A stretch of 64,000 nt of DNA, taken from contig NC_084924.1 of the NCBI RefSeq assembly GCF_958298935.1, forward strand, positions 8,060,001-8,124,000, read 5' to 3'. Below, piece by piece: positions 11,871-24,479 of this stretch. How positions within the stretch are numbered: position 1 is the first letter of the stretch; each line of letters opens with the position of its first letter. The translations under genes were made by a program, and so were the position numbers. Below the pieces are notes generated by a model, which saw nothing but the letters and a program-made list of their open reading frames with translations, made no database searches and was not told the origin of the DNA. This DNA comes from Phragmites australis (lineage: Eukaryota; Streptophyta; Magnoliopsida; Poales; Poaceae).

Positions 11871-12945
11871 TTGTTTTGAGCAATGTTAGATAAGCATGGA
11901 TATTATGTGCATAAAGGCGAATTTTCTAGCCATATATCTTTTTGAAATCTGATTTGTGAGCCATCTTTAACGTTAAAGGTACAAAGAAAAAAAAATCGCT
12001 CCACCTTCATCAATTCTGCCTAAAAAATGAGAATCATTGGCATTCCAGCTTACCTGCGATAGGGGTTTTGATCCCAGTATATATACATATGTAATTTTCT
12101 TTTTCGGGAAATTATAGAAAAATGTCGAAATGAATATTAGTTACATTAATAAATCGGTTGAAAATATTTAAAATGCAAAGAAAAATATTTAAAACTCAAA
12201 AAAATATGAAACAAATTTTGTTAGGTTAATAGTACTTTCACCTACATGTTAAAACTATGTGCATGCATAAAAGTACTATTGTTTTCTCTATAATTAATTG
12301 AATGTGTTTGATATTAATAATTTCATAAATAAATATTGAAATGTACAAAATTTGTGAACCTAATTTTTTAGTCTTCTTTTATCGTGCTCTATATAGCAAA
12401 ATAAAACAGGCGCAGCGTAGACGCGCCAATCAGACTAGTACATCCTAACAACGGAGGAACATCCAAGCCACTACGGGTCCAAAAATATACATCACAGGCC
12501 AAAGCATCACTATCTAATAGCATAACATGTTTAACAAAAAGAGAAAAGTGAAAGTGCAAGTGACGTGCAGCTACCTATCCCACGTGCGCGCCATCACATC
12601 AAAAGTACTTGCAAAGAAGGGTGAGATTCGAAAATCTCAGCAAATGAATTTGCTTTAAAGAGCTATTTAGCCACAGTTGATTAAGCAACTATTTTTAATA
12701 GAAACATGGAGATAGAACATACTAAGAAATAGAGAATATGGCTAAAGTAGACCAATAACAACACCACCAATTATAACATCCTCAAGCTTAAATCCTTCAC
12801 AACCGCATCACATATAAGCAAAAACTGAAGACTTCCCTTCAGCATAATACAATGATGCAATCAAAGATATGAAACATCACATGAATCTGTATGTGTGCAC
12901 ATGCAATGCTCATTCTCACCCTTAACCCTCCACAGGCAACATAAG
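11871..12945. other. AT-rich intergenic DNA
   Basis: No coding signature or terminal repeats recognised. Microsatellite-like A/T runs only. It ends at the gypsy LTR. Confidence 0.45.
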
Positions 12946-13730
12946 TGTTGGGGGTCATCATTTAGCACCCCTGCCGCTCCTGGCCCCGGTGGACCGCGCT
13001 TGCGAACAAAATGAGTCCTTAGAGGCCGTGCGGATCACCAAGCTTCGGGACCCTCTAGAGCCCTGGCCTTCCGAAGCCCTAGCCTTTGAAGCCCTAGCCT
13101 TCCGAAGCCTCGGCCTCCGAAGCCCTTACCCTCCGGAGCCCCAGTCTCCGGAGCTCTTGCCTTCCGGAGTCTGTGCAGGCTTTCCAAAGTCCCAGGAGAG
13201 AGCCATCTGACCTAGGAGAAAGATCAACCAGAGAGAGCCTACCAACCATCCTCTACCTGGAATGAAGTGGCATACATTTAATGCAACGCAAGTGAAAGTC
13301 ATCCTAACATCCCCAATGTAAGTAGAGGCCATCCTGACATCTTGACAGTGTGGCGCCACAATAGGTGACCGACTGGGCACCACGTCTCTAGGGCCACTTG
13401 CACTACTGTATTGCCATGATAGATAATATCTTCTGGTTAGGGGTAAAATAGATCCTACCTAGACCCATGACGAGGTGATTTGACCGGTCCTAGGTCCCTG
13501 CGGGATAGCGATGGTTTATATCGTTATCTCTATAAGGGTATATTTGTACATTTACACCATACATGACACTATAAATACAGACCCTTGGTCATCAAACTAA
13601 GGAACCAATCTTTCTTGACCATCACATATTTGGTGTTCCTCCATCTCCACTTCTTCTCCAAGCTTGAGAACACTCATGCGAGTGTACTCTTGCTGCACTT
13701 GTTCGTGCAAGACATATTCTTTCTCCAACA
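12946..13730 (+). repeat. 5' LTR of the gypsy element
   Basis: It opens TGTTGGGGG and closes CTCCAACA, so the termini TGTTGG/CCAACA form the short inverted repeat of an LTR. A TATA-like box (ACTATAAATAC, about 13567) lies in the right half. The leader TCGCACCGTCCGTGGGGA follows directly. Confidence 0.7.
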
Positions 13731-13778
13731 TCGCACCGTCCGTGGGGATTTGAACAATAGAAGTGCTCAAGAGGTAGG

Positions 13779-15480
13779 ATGGCCCCTAGAAAGACCACCG
13801 TTGGTGCCATGGCACAGGCGGCCGACGCCCCGGCCAGGCCTGTGCGAATGACCACATGCCAAATCGGTGACAGCCCCCTGGCTGGGGGAATGAGGGCCCT
13901 ATGACCACCGGCAGCCCTGCCGTGATCACAACTGTGGTTGGTGTTGGGGGCCTCTGCCTCGGGAGCCCTACAACAGCAGGATGATGGGGTCCCACTGTGT
14001 CCCTAAGGGCTACAGCCGACACCGCCTCCGTGAACAGCGCCTTTGCCGAGCAGTAGTCACATGTTGTGGCCCTCCAGACTCAGCTGGAGGAGCTGCAGGT
14101 GGCCCTACGGATAGCGCAGCAGCCTGCCCGAGGGACCACCACTGCTCCCTTAACGGCTAGCGTCATCCCAATCTTGGCTCCGGGTACTGTCGAGGGCTTC
14201 ACCATCGCCACTAAGCACCTCCTGAGGTCAGTGTGTAGTTTCTGGAGCCTTAGATTCATCATCGCGAGGCCCCGGTGCAAGATCACAACTCTCCACTACC
14301 AGCGGACCTACAGACTGCACCCTTCCTGGAGGGCTTCCTTACCCCGAAGATGCCTAAGTTTAGGGGAGACTCAGACTCGGACGAGTTTGTCTGCTCGTAC
14401 GCCCTCGCTCTAAAAGCCAATAGAGGCGGACAGGCTGCCATGGCCAAGTGCTTCCCCTCGCTTTGGAAGGGGTAGCCCTTCGATAGTTCTGGATACTGGA
14501 GCTCGGGACTGTTTTCGCATGGGCCCAACTCCGAGACCTCTTCTGTAACAACTTCTAGGGTACCTTCATTTGGCCGATGACCTCCGGAAGCCTATTTAAC
14601 GTTAAACAACAGCTAAGTGAGACCCTCCGGGATTATTTTAGGAGGTTTTCCTGAACCAAGTCCCAGATTAACGGCATCTTAGGCTCATCGGTCATCGACG
14701 CAGCAACTCAGGGTCTGGCTGATGGCCCCCTCTACGATCGGCTGAACCGGCGCTCGATGCAGTCCGTAGAGGCCCTCATGTGCAAGTTCGAGGAGTATGC
14801 ACGTGCGGAATAGGAGCGGCTCTGTCGGGGGCATGCACAAGCCACCGAAAGCCCCAATGTCGAGCCTGAAAAGTCCGCCTCGCAAGAAGGATCCTCTCAT
14901 GCTCTTCCCCTGCCAACAAAAAGGGGCTCCAAAGAGAGTAACACCTCTGGAGGTCGTAAGAGACGGTTGCGACAGCGCCACGGCATCCTCAACATCAACC
15001 CAGGCCAGAGGGCTCCAAACCCGTCCCATCCTAGGGGCCACGACCGGGGGCGCCCGGAGCCTTCCCAGCACGAGACCGCACCCCGGGCCGATACCCCAAG
15101 GAAGGGTACTGGTGCACCTTGCACGGGGCTGGATGCGAACATAACACTGAAGACTGCTAAACCCTCACAACCTTCCGAGAGGAGTACCTCGGGAGGCAGG
15201 CAACTTACACAACGACTAAGAGGGATGACGATGAGCGACCCGAAGGGCGAAGACCAGCAACGGCTCGCCAAGTTGATCACCTGGCCTTGTAGAACCCTTC
15301 CCAGCTGGCTCTGCCACCTCCACCTCCGCCACCCGCAGATCAGTACATTCCTAAAGGAGGTGGAGCCAAGCAGGTAGTACTCGTCATAACTAGGGGAGGA
15401 AGCTCTGGTGGCTCCTCTAAACGACAGCGGTGAGACTACGCACAGGGGGTGAACCACGTTGGGGCAACCAACATCCATCG
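13779..15480 (+). pseudogene. gag: gypsy gag (retrotransposon gag domain), decayed
   Basis: The probable start is ATGGCCCCTAGAAAG at 13779, about 50 bp after the LTR. The gag core reads through several frames: FLTPKMPKFRGDSDSDEFV (about 14330-14400), then WAQLRDLF, GTFIRPMT, SETLRDYFRRF, and a charged basic tail (about 14930-15080). A Cys/His-poor knuckle-like stretch lies near 15110. In-frame stops include TAG at about 14811 and others near 15155, 15290 and 15430. This is the particle protein of the retrotransposon and is not functional here. Confidence 0.7.
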
Positions 15481-15539
15481 CCAGGCCTCTGGATAGGCTA
15501 ACGTCCTCGTAACATTCACCTCCGATGACTCTGAGGGGG

Positions 15540-16120
15540 TGAAGTCCCCCACTCCGATGCCTTGGTGTTCTCAGCCAACATTGCTGAAGTTGAGGTCCGG
15601 AGGGTACTGGTCGACGAAGGCATTTCAGCGGACCTCCTCTTTGTACACGCCTTCGACCAACTCTGTATCCCGCGAAGCCGGCTTTCCCCGACCCATAGGC
15701 CATTGCAAGGATTCAACGGGAGCCCGCTTGATGCCTTAGGCCAAATAGAGCTCCCGGTCATCTTTGGCAAAGGGCCCACTGCGTGGACCAAAGTTATCAC
15801 CTTCAACGTCGTAGATGTACCCTATGCTTACAATGTCGTCCTGGGCTGGGGGACTCTAAACAAATTCGGAGATATTCCCCCATCACAACTACCTCTGCCT
15901 AAAGGTGCCCAGACCCCAGGGGTAATCTCCGTCCATGACGACCAAGACTTAGCAAGACGCATTGAGTATGGGCACCCCACCCCTCTCAATGGACACCACA
16001 TCCATAACGTGGCCCAGAGAGCTTTGAAGCCCCCTTTTGGCATACCCGGGACACCGTGGCTCTCCAAAGCCACTACTGGAGGGGGGGGAAGTGAAATCCG
16101 TTCCAGCATGTTCGTACCAA
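15540..16120 (+). pseudogene. gypsy retropepsin-like aspartic protease region
   Basis: An open stretch reads FSANIAEVEVRRVLVDEG, then ISADLLF, a layout matching the retropepsin active-site region of gypsy polyproteins, where the family normally has Asp-Gly/Ser-Gly-Ser-Ser. Here the motif is VDEGISADLLF, so the catalytic loop looks altered. DVPYAYNVVLGWGTLNKF follows, as in related elements. The frame continues to about 16240. Confidence 0.65.
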
Positions 16121-16329
16121 AACGACTGAACCTTCCAAATCGGGGTAGACCTCAGTCCGAAACAGGAAGCCCAGCTCCTAACCACCCTACGGGGCAACCT
16201 ATATGTCTTTGCATGGTCCCCACAGGACCTTCTTGGGGTTGACCGCTGCATCATTGAGCATGCCCTCTGAGTTGACCCGAAGGCCAGGCCGGTGCGCTAG
16301 GGGCTTCGCAAACTCTCCCTCGAGCGGGC

Positions 16330-17620
16330 ATAGGTCGCAAAGGAAGAGGTCTAGAAGCTGCTGAAGGTCAGCGTCATCCGAGAGGTTATACACTCTGAGT
16401 GGCTCTCAAACCTCGTCCTGGTCAATAAACACAATGTGAAATGGCACATGTGTATTGATTTCACCTCACTTAACAAAGCCTACCCCCGAGATCCGTACCC
16501 CCTTCCTCGCATCGACCGATTGGTAGATTCTACAGCCGGCTGCGATTTGCTAAGCTTCATGGATGCATACTCCGGATACCATTAGGTGTGGATGACTACG
16601 GAGAATGAAAGAAAAACTAGCTTCATCACCCCTTTCGGGGTATACCTCTATATTCGGATGCCATTTAGCCTCCAAAACGCCAGAGCTAACTTCTGCCGCT
16701 TGGTACACAAAATTCTGGAGCAGTAATTAGGCCATAACGTCGAGGCCTATGTCGATGATATTGTCATAAAAAGCAAGCTCGAGGCCAACCACATCGCTGA
16801 CCTCCAAGAAACATTTGACAGTATCCGGGTTGTGGGCGTGCAGCTCAATCTTTGCGTGTTTAGCGCAATGGCAGGCAGACTACTGGGATACCTTGTCGCC
16901 CGGAAGGGCATCGAGGCCAACCCTCGAAAGATTCATGCCATCATGGAAATATCACCCCCCCCCCCCGCCAACACGAAGGAAGTCCAACGCCTAGCCAGAC
17001 GCCTCCTAGCCCTTAGCCGTTTCCTCATCAAATCTGCTGAGCACAACCTACCATTTTTTAGAACCCTGAGGGGCTTCAAGCCTTTCAGGTGGACCCCGGA
17101 GTGCCAAGCTGCCTTCGAGGCCCTCAAAGCCCACCTTTTTTACCTAAAGATGCTCGCGATACCCCTTCCCGGTGAAGGGCTCCTTCTATACTTATCTGCT
17201 TCAGTCTCCCCGTAAGTGCTGCGCTGATACGGGAGGGGGACAGTGGAGGTTGGTATGTACAGCGAGCCATATACTACGTATCGGAGGCCCTGGAGAGGGC
17301 TAAGACACGCTACACTGAGCTTGAAAAGATGGCATATGCCCTCCTAATGGTCTCACGAAAGCTCTGACACTACTTCCTCGCTCATGATATCATTGTGCCA
17401 ACCTCATACCCGCTTGGTGACATGTTTCGCAATCGGAAGGCAACCAGACGCATCGTAAAGTGGGATGTGGAACTAGCCCCCTTCATGATAAAATTTGTGG
17501 CCCGGACGGCCATCTAGTCACAGATATGGGTCGACTTTTTCGCCAAATGGATGTCAACACCCACCGGACCTCCCGTGCCCCCTCCTCAAGAATCCTCAAG
17601 ATGTGTGGATACCACTTAGA
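16330..17620 (+). pseudogene. pol: gypsy reverse transcriptase and RNase H, decayed
   Basis: RT motifs appear in order: VIHSEWLSNLVLV, CIDFTSLNKAYPRDPYPLP, DLLSFMDAYSGYH, TSFITPFGVY, and the catalytic AYVDDIVIKSK at about 16746-16775. LLGYLVARKGIEANPRKI, the FRWTPECQAAFE connection and an RNase H-like end (ALERAKTRYTELEKMAYALL) follow. Stops interrupt at about 16585 (TAG), 16727 (TAA), 17366 (TGA) and 17516 (TAG). The segment 16832-17215 remains open. No integrase follows. Confidence 0.8.
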
Positions 17621-17639
17621 ATTGATATCATTGCTTATC

Positions 17640-20280
17640 TAGTATCTATGTAGTATGTCAAGCTCATATAAAGCTCAATTTTGCAAGAATCCATTAATTA
17701 ATCCATATTTGATCTTAAATTAAAACTTGAGATTCTTGGTACTTCTCTAGTGATCTATTTAATCTCAAGATTTTAATTTGAATCATTTCTTATTCGAATC
17801 AAGTCAACTATGGTTTTTATGTATTTACTTGTAATAGTTGATTTTGTGAAGAATGCTTTGAAGCATGATGTTTAATTTCTAAAATCCTTCTTCATATGCT
17901 TCTTGAAAGAAAGTTGATCTATGCCTTGTTACAATTACCGACTTGTGAAATCTTCATATACTATTATTTTCTTACAATTGGTAGTAATAAAAGTGGCAAT
18001 CCTTATTGATCATCTTTGTTTCAAATTTGCTTCTAAGTTATTTCTCTCTTTGTGAAAGATTTTATTTACCTCCTATGATAAGAATATTGATTTCTTCAAG
18101 GAAACTTTCCTCCCGGAGGTCATAGAAGCTTTTTATCTCAGTCCTTGTATCCTGTTCAATATACTCACTTGAGATAAGTTTTTTAGCATATTTGTAACTT
18201 ATTCATTTCTCTATATGCTCAATCCATTCACTTGGTTCTTTAGTTGAACTTTGTGAGTGATTATTTGTTGATCTTTTATCTTAGATGTAATTTAGATAAC
18301 TTTTTAATATTTGTCTTTCATTTGGTATCTTTAAGTCTCATATGTTATTTTTCTCCAAATTAAATATTTTTTGGATCTTGAAAGTGACGACCATACTTAT
18401 TTGACTTAAATGTTAAAATCTATAGCATATTTGCTTTCTTTGATCCTACATTTAGAGTAAGTCTCTCTCAAGTGTTTTTATTGTCTAAAAGGTTCATAGA
18501 GCTTTTCATTTGATTTCAATTGGTATATACCTTCATTCGGTATATATTTTCAACTGGTATCGATCTATTGGTATGAACTTCCTTTGTTATCATTTCCACA
18601 TCATATCAATATGCACCGGTTATTAGAGAGTTTGCTCTATGTGGTAGGTTTAACTAACCTTTTTGGACCCAGTTAGTTTGGGACTAAATTGTAATTAAAT
18701 GTGTTTTAGGTATAATGGAGATGCATTAGAAGCTTGGGTTAATCATAATAAAGGTTTTTTCAAATAGAAGATCTTTTTAATTGGATTTTCATGAAGAATG
18801 TCACTATTTCAATTGGTATTTATAAATAAGATCATCTCCTTCAACTTCAATTGGAATTATAAAGAATGATCATATAAAAAAAAAGCCAAGCAAGGGTGAA
18901 CAATGATCAACTACATTAATCCAATGTCTTCTCATTGATAACTTGTTCTTAATTCATGCATTCAATATCATAGCATGAAAACGACTTGCAAAAATATATT
19001 TTTCTTACAAGTGCTTAAAAATCTATTTATTGCAAATATGAGCAATTTAAAGTAGAATATTTTTGTGGGAATTTTATAATATGTTTATGATTCATTCAAT
19101 CCTAAATATGCAAAAGAATCCATATCAAATGCTTGAGTTGCTCCTATATGTAATATTGATGAAAATCGCAAAATCTTTTGCTAAAGATTTTAGTCTGGTT
19201 TGATTGGCCTTATTGAACATACATGCTTATGAGATGTTGACACCTTATTCTACACGAGATATTCATTATAATGTCAACTATTTTTCTATGTTCAATTTTG
19301 GACCTAATCTTGGACTCATGCTTGACTCGTCTTCAAATTGAATTTGTTTTAATTGACATCTATTTCAATTGGAATTGGTATCTCTTTCAAATGGAATGCT
19401 TTGGATTTTCAATTGGTATCTCTTATAGGTATTCAATTGATATCTTTTGGAATTTTAATTGGTATTCTTTACAATGTCATTTGATATATTGGTATTCTTT
19501 TGTTTTTTTAAATCTCATTTGGCATCTATTTGAGCCCCTTCGATCTATTATATAGCTTGTTCTTCTCACATAGTTAATAATTGGATAAGTGTATTTGGTT
19601 TAACTCAAATTATGAGAAATACACATATCATGAGGAGTTGACACTATACATGGTCAAGCATTAGCTTTCAATGATTCCCTCTTATGGGATAGGGCTAATG
19701 TGTTTCCATAATTCTCTTTTGGCAAGTCCTCCATAATTCTTACCAATTTAACGTAAATTAGGGGAGAATTCGTTTCGATGATTCCATTTTGGCATTGCTA
19801 TCAATTGAGAGAGAATTTGAACTAGATGTTATATCTTGTAAGAGGGCTTTGCTTATGGGGAAGAATTTGTAATAGATATTTTGTTTGTAAAGAAAATGTC
19901 AATTGGGGGAGTTTTAAAAGCAAAATCATGCAACTCTGTTGCTTTAGAAAAGTTTTTTCTTTGCATGAGCATATTCATTTTCATATATACTTTGTCATGC
20001 TTGCTTCATATGTATAAAGGAAACTCCATCCAAAATTTGAGATAGATTGTGTGGGAGTTTACTATATACATAGTTGTTTTTACTAACATCAGAATCTTTG
20101 TGATGTTTGATGCTAGTAAAGCTAGTTTTGAGAACCTCAAATGTCTTTGTGATGTTTGATGTTTCCAAAACTTATTCTTTGTATATATTCATCTTCAGAT
20201 TATATGTATACTTAGAACTTTAAAATTTTCAAATATAACCATCTAGTGAGATTATCATCAATTATCAAAATGAGGGAGAT
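17640..20280 (+). mobile_element. AT-rich 3' internal region of an LTR retrotransposon
   Basis: This is 2.6 kb of very AT-rich, non-coding-looking DNA with many CAATTGGTAT-like motifs. It ends in a purine-rich tract (TGAGGGAGAT, 20271-20280) directly before an LTR-like start TGAAAGTGCATCTAG. I infer that it is the 3' part of the element owning that LTR. No pol domains were seen, so the superfamily is undetermined. Confidence 0.5.
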
Positions 20281-21537
20281 TGAAAGTGCATCTAGCCCTT
20301 ATATGTGATTTTGGTAATTAATGATAATACCTATAGACTAACTATATTGTTGAGAATTGTTAGCAAGATGTTCTATAGGTGATGCATGAAGAAGAGATAT
20401 GCATCAAGATCAATGAGCTCTAGGTGATACTCGAGTAATTGATGACAATACCTATGGACTAACAATGATGTTGAGAATTGTTATTAGATTATTCTATATG
20501 AGATGCATAAGAAATGAAGTATGAATGCATTGAGAAATGCCATGAGTTCAAAGAATTACATCAAAGTCAATGAACTCTTAGTGATGCTCATAATAAGAAA
20601 GAAAAGCTCATTTAAGATTGGCGATAAGCGTGAATGCTAAGTTACTTATGGAGATCAAATAATTAAAGGTATGCCATTGTCAATAAAGTTTTATGAACTA
20701 ACCCGTGTGCTTTATGCTTAAGAGTGAGTTGGGTTAGGATCCATAAGAAGACATAAGTTGAATTGAAATTATATATGCTAGAGGAAAGAACAAGATTGAA
20801 CTCCATATATGATAAAGTGAATTTATTGAAGATGTTGGATGCAAAATGGTTTTCTATAGCAAGACGGAAAAGAGTAAGCAAGACTTGGCTGTGATAGACC
20901 ATCCGGTGGTGAAGGACAAGCAAATGGCTTGGCGCTGAAGGACCAAGACGATGGTAAAGAACGAGTGAAGGTTTTGCGCCAATAGACAATGTGAGGCCAT
21001 GGGAAGCTATGGCTGACTCGCATCAATTATATGAAGAATCAATAAGAGATAGAGTGAAGATTATATGGAAGTTGGCAACCCTCAAGGTTTGAAAGAAAGA
21101 AGCAGTACTTGAAAGTATTCAAAGGCTCAAATTGGTTCAAACGAGTTTTACATTTGAATTTGAGTATAGGTATGTCACACTATTAAGAGGGATGCAACGT
21201 AGAACTAATTATTGTGTCTCAGTGCTCAAGAGTTTTTTAACCAACCCAAAGTGAGCGTTAGCTTAAGGAGCCTGGTGCGGAAAGTATGAAAGTGTTCAAA
21301 TTGAGTTTTGAAGTGTTCCTAGTCCGATCCAATATGTTTGAGGTCATGAATTCAGTTAGGATGTATAGCCCTCTAAATAAGCTTTTCATGGGGTCCAAAA
21401 TCATCGAAATCGGACTTCGAGATTAAAAGTTATCGCCATTTTCAGAGGGTCAACTGTGCTGAACTCGGATACTCCGGGCTGACCCAGATACTCCGGGTTG
21501 GCCGGAGACTCCGGGTTTAGCTCAGAGCCAGGTGGTC
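20281..21537 (+). repeat. LTR (3' side) interrupted by the next gypsy element
   Basis: It begins TGAAAGTGCATCTAGCCC right after a polypurine tract. It contains the CTCCGGG/GACTCCGG motifs seen, in opposite orientation, in the solo LTR at 41365-42888, and a GATTTTGGTAATTAATGA start comparable to that LTR. It is cut at 21537 by the LTR of a minus-strand gypsy element. Confidence 0.6.
20314..20580 (+). repeat. Tandem duplication at the head of the LTR, period 121 bp
   Basis: GTAATTAATGATAATACC at 20314 recurs as GTAATTGATGACAATACC at 20435, each followed by CTATRGACTAAC and TTGAGAATTGTTA. The copies are diverged, so the duplication is old. Confidence 0.65.
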
Positions 21538-22240
21538 TGTTGATGCGGGGATGCCCGATCTTTCGTAGGTAATATGATAAGTCAATTTAGTACAGCTTCG
21601 ACGTTGATGATCTAAAGGCTCCGATCAGAACAGATCAAGAACCCTCGCAACCATTACACCACTACTCTATGGTTATCAATCGTGCCAAGATATGGTTGAC
21701 CTCTCCAAGAAGACTTTTCTTGCCAGCGAATCGAGAACACAAGCAACAACAGGTAGATGCAATCTGAATATTACTGACTACCAAATGAAGTACTCAAGTT
21801 GGGGTTTCACAAACCGATAAATGGTGAAACTGTCTAAAAATAGAATAATATAAGCTAGATCTGAGCTTAAACTATGACGGATACTATATATTTATAGGGG
21901 TATGAGGAGGTCGACCTAGGGTTGTGCAGCCGTGAAAAGAGGCATACATAACCTGGACTCTAACCCTGACAGGATTACAAGATCCAACTAGGTCCAAAAC
22001 GGTGATACAACACCTTATCTCTTTGCCTCTAACTAAACTATAAGGAATATTTGGTCGTGCTCATACCCATTAGAAATGGCTCATCATAAGTTTTCCAGAA
22101 TGTCTAATATCGCATAAAACGGACTTCGTATGAGAGAGTTATACCCGTTTTACTAACGTGTTGTCCTGAGACTCGACCACGACCACGACCACGATGTCGA
22201 TCACGACAACGACCACGACTAGAGCTCAGCCTCGAGTCCG
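21538..22240 (-). repeat. 3' LTR of the minus-strand gypsy element (inner edge approximate)
   Basis: The outer edge at 21538 is clear because sequence changes from the CTCCGGG-rich LTR to TGTTGATGCGGGG. The inner edge is not resolved; it lies near the Arg/Gly-rich coding repeat at 22160-22225. Confidence 0.5.
22160..22225 (-). repeat. Short (CGACCA)n-like repeat encoding an RG-rich stretch
   Basis: The + strand has repeated GACCACGAC units. The minus frame reads RGRCRDRHRGRGRGR. It lies at the 3' end of the gypsy coding region or the start of its LTR. Confidence 0.6.
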
Positions 22241-22249
22241 AGTAGACTT

Positions 22250-24230
22250 GGCCTTCGAGGGGTGGCGTTCGGATAAGGTTGTGGTGCTTCTCCCACGTTC
22301 CTAAGCAATAAAACATCACAAGAATTTAGTAGTAATCCATCCAAGGAAGCATGAACAACGAGAAACGAGTTCACCTGATGGTCTAATTGTCTTGCACGTG
22401 CTCTTTTAATTGGATATTGTATGATTTGAGGATTATTGGTAGTATTGATAGTATTCGAAGGAGCCATAGGCTCATCAGCCTTCCCCTCTTGAATTGGAGT
22501 CGTCCTCGACTCAAACTCTTCTTCTTCTCCTAAGTAGGGCTTCAAATCTTAGTGGTGGAGTGTACCGACCTCTGTTTGACCGTCGGTCTGGGGATAACAC
22601 GTAGTAGAAAATAGCAGTTTCATCCCCAATTTATTCCAAAGTGATCTCCAAAAGTGACTCAAAAATTTTGTGTCACGATCCGAGACGATAGTATTAGGCA
22701 CTCCATGTAATCGAACGATTTTCCTAAAAACAAATCAGCTACATTTATAGCATCATCGTTCTTATGACAAGGTATAAAATGTGTCATTTTAGAAAATCTA
22801 TCCACAACTACAAATATGCTATCCCTCCCCTCATTGTCCTAGGCAGTCCTAAAACAAATTTCATAGAAATATTCTCTCATGGTGCACTAGGAACAGGAAG
22901 AGGCATATAAAGATCATGTGGATTTAAGCGAGACTTAGCTTTATTGCAAGTTGTACAACATAAAACATAGTGCTCGACGTCACGTTTTATCTTTGACCAA
23001 AAGAAGTGGACGGCAAGCACATCTTTAGTATTCTTTGCTCCAAAATGTGCCATTAATCCTCCTCCATGCGCCTCCTGTAACAACAAAAGACGAACGAAGC
23101 TAGCTGGAATACATTGTTTATTAGCACAATAGAGCAATCCTTCATTCAACACATATTTATTCCATATTTTCTCTTGTTTACAATGTTCAAGTACTTCTTT
23201 AAAATCTAAATCAGTAGCATATAAATCCTTAATAGTCTCTAAACCAAAAATCTTATGATCAAGTTGAGATAACATGGCATAACGTCTAGAAAGCGCATTA
23301 GCAATCACATTGTCCTTTCCTTTCTTATGTTTTATGACATATGGAAAAGACTTAATAAATTTGACTCATTTAGCATGTCGTTTATTCAATTTAGCTTGAC
23401 TCATAATATGTTTCAGCGATTTATGATCAGAATATATAACAAAATTTTTAGGCCATAGATAATGTTGTCAAGTTTTAACACACGAACTAAAGCATACAAT
23501 TCTTTATTACAGGTAGAATAATTCAGACTTGGTTCACTTAATTTCTCGCTGAAATAAACAACAGATTTACCTTCTTGAATTAACACACCTCTAATTCCAA
23601 TCCCGCTAGCATCACACTCTCTCAAAGGTCTTACCAAAATCAGAGAGTTGGAGTAAATAAGTATGGGCAAGTTTCTCTTTCAACAACTTAAATACCTTTT
23701 TGTGCAGGTCCTTATTTGAAAACCACTCATTTCTTTGTCAATTCATTCAATGGAGCAGCAATAGTGTTAAAATCCCACACAAAGTGCCTATAAAAACCCG
23801 TAAGACCATGAAACCTTCTCACTTGAGTAACCATCTTAGGGGCTGGTCAGCTCTTTATGGCTTCAATTTTTGCTTCATACACTTCTATTTCCTGTAGAGT
23901 AACAATATAGCTAAGAAAAGAGATTTGATACGTGCAAAAGGTGCACTTTTCGAGGTTACCGAATAAACATGCATCTCTCAAAGTATTAAAAATAGCACGT
24001 AGATGATCAAAGTGAGGCTCATATAACTTGCTTTAAATCAAGATATCATCAAAGTATACCACAACAAATCTTCCAACGAAACCATGTAAAACTTTATTCA
24101 TCAATCGCATGAAAGTACTGTATGTATTAGTTAACCCAAAAGACATCACTAACCACTCATACAAACCACATTAGTTTTAAACGCAGTTTTCCATTCATCT
24201 CCAAGTTTCATTCTAATCTAGTGGTAACTA
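22250..24230 (-). pseudogene. pol: gypsy pol: RT, RNase H, integrase, with internal deletion
   Basis: Reading from 24230 down: [18 protein letters not shown], catalytic VVYFDDILI (about 24041-24065), FHGLTGFYRHFV, an RNase H block with DASGIGIRGVLIQEGKSV (about 23540-23620), then NALSRR and an H2C2-type integrase finger (CCTTCNKAKSRLNPHDLY, about 22900-22960). A shortened integrase core ends near [13 protein letters not shown] (about 22570). This is joined directly to the C-terminal tail KPYLGEEEEFESRTTPIQEG (22545 down), so the rest of the integrase is deleted. Several stops and frameshifts are present. The element cannot move. Confidence 0.8.
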
Positions 24231-24235
24231 AAGAT

Positions 24236-24475
24236 GTCCAAATGGACCGTGCTTACTAGACCGACCCGAGGCACGATACTATAGGTACGGCTTAGGCACG
24301 GCACGACCTGAGCTGAGATTGTTCGGCCTGGCATGGCACAAGGCTACGGGCTATACCTGGGCCGAGCGCGTAGCACGGCACGACCCGACTCCGGCCCGGG
24401 CACGACCCAGCCCAGGCCGGCACGGGCACGCCACAGCCAGGCACGATCTGGCCTGTCACGCATAGGTGTCCAAAT
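24236..24475. mobile_element. Fragment of a GC-rich hAT-like non-autonomous element
   Basis: GATGTCCAAATGGACCGTGC is followed by many GGCACGGCACGAC/CCCGGGCACGAC units, the composition of common grass hAT-type MITEs. A matching inverted terminus was not found; GGTGTCCAAATTT at about 24470 is in direct orientation. It is probably partial. Confidence 0.4.
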
Positions 24476-24479
24476 TTTT

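Larger units (their letters stand above)
12946..17630 (+). mobile_element. Ty3/gypsy retrotransposon, 5' LTR to RNase H, truncated
   Basis: One LTR (12946-13730) is followed by gag, aspartic protease, reverse transcriptase and RNase H in the order of Ty3/gypsy elements. No integrase or 3' LTR follows. Similarity stops at about 17620, where unrelated AT-rich sequence begins. Many stops interrupt the frames. Confidence 0.85.
21538..24235 (-). mobile_element. Ty3/gypsy retrotransposon on the minus strand, 5' truncated
   Basis: On the minus strand RT, RNase H, integrase and a C-terminal tail run from 24230 down to about 22200. Next comes an LTR whose outer edge is at 21538: TGTTGATGCGGGG on +, so the element ends CA on -. 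A TATA-like box (ATAAATATATAG) lies at about 21883-21894. The gag and 5' LTR are missing beyond 24235. Confidence 0.8.

Noticed and set aside
14897..15703. 268-aa minus-strand ORF
   Set aside because: It lies opposite gypsy gag/protease, has no domain, and is explained by GC-rich antisense sequence.
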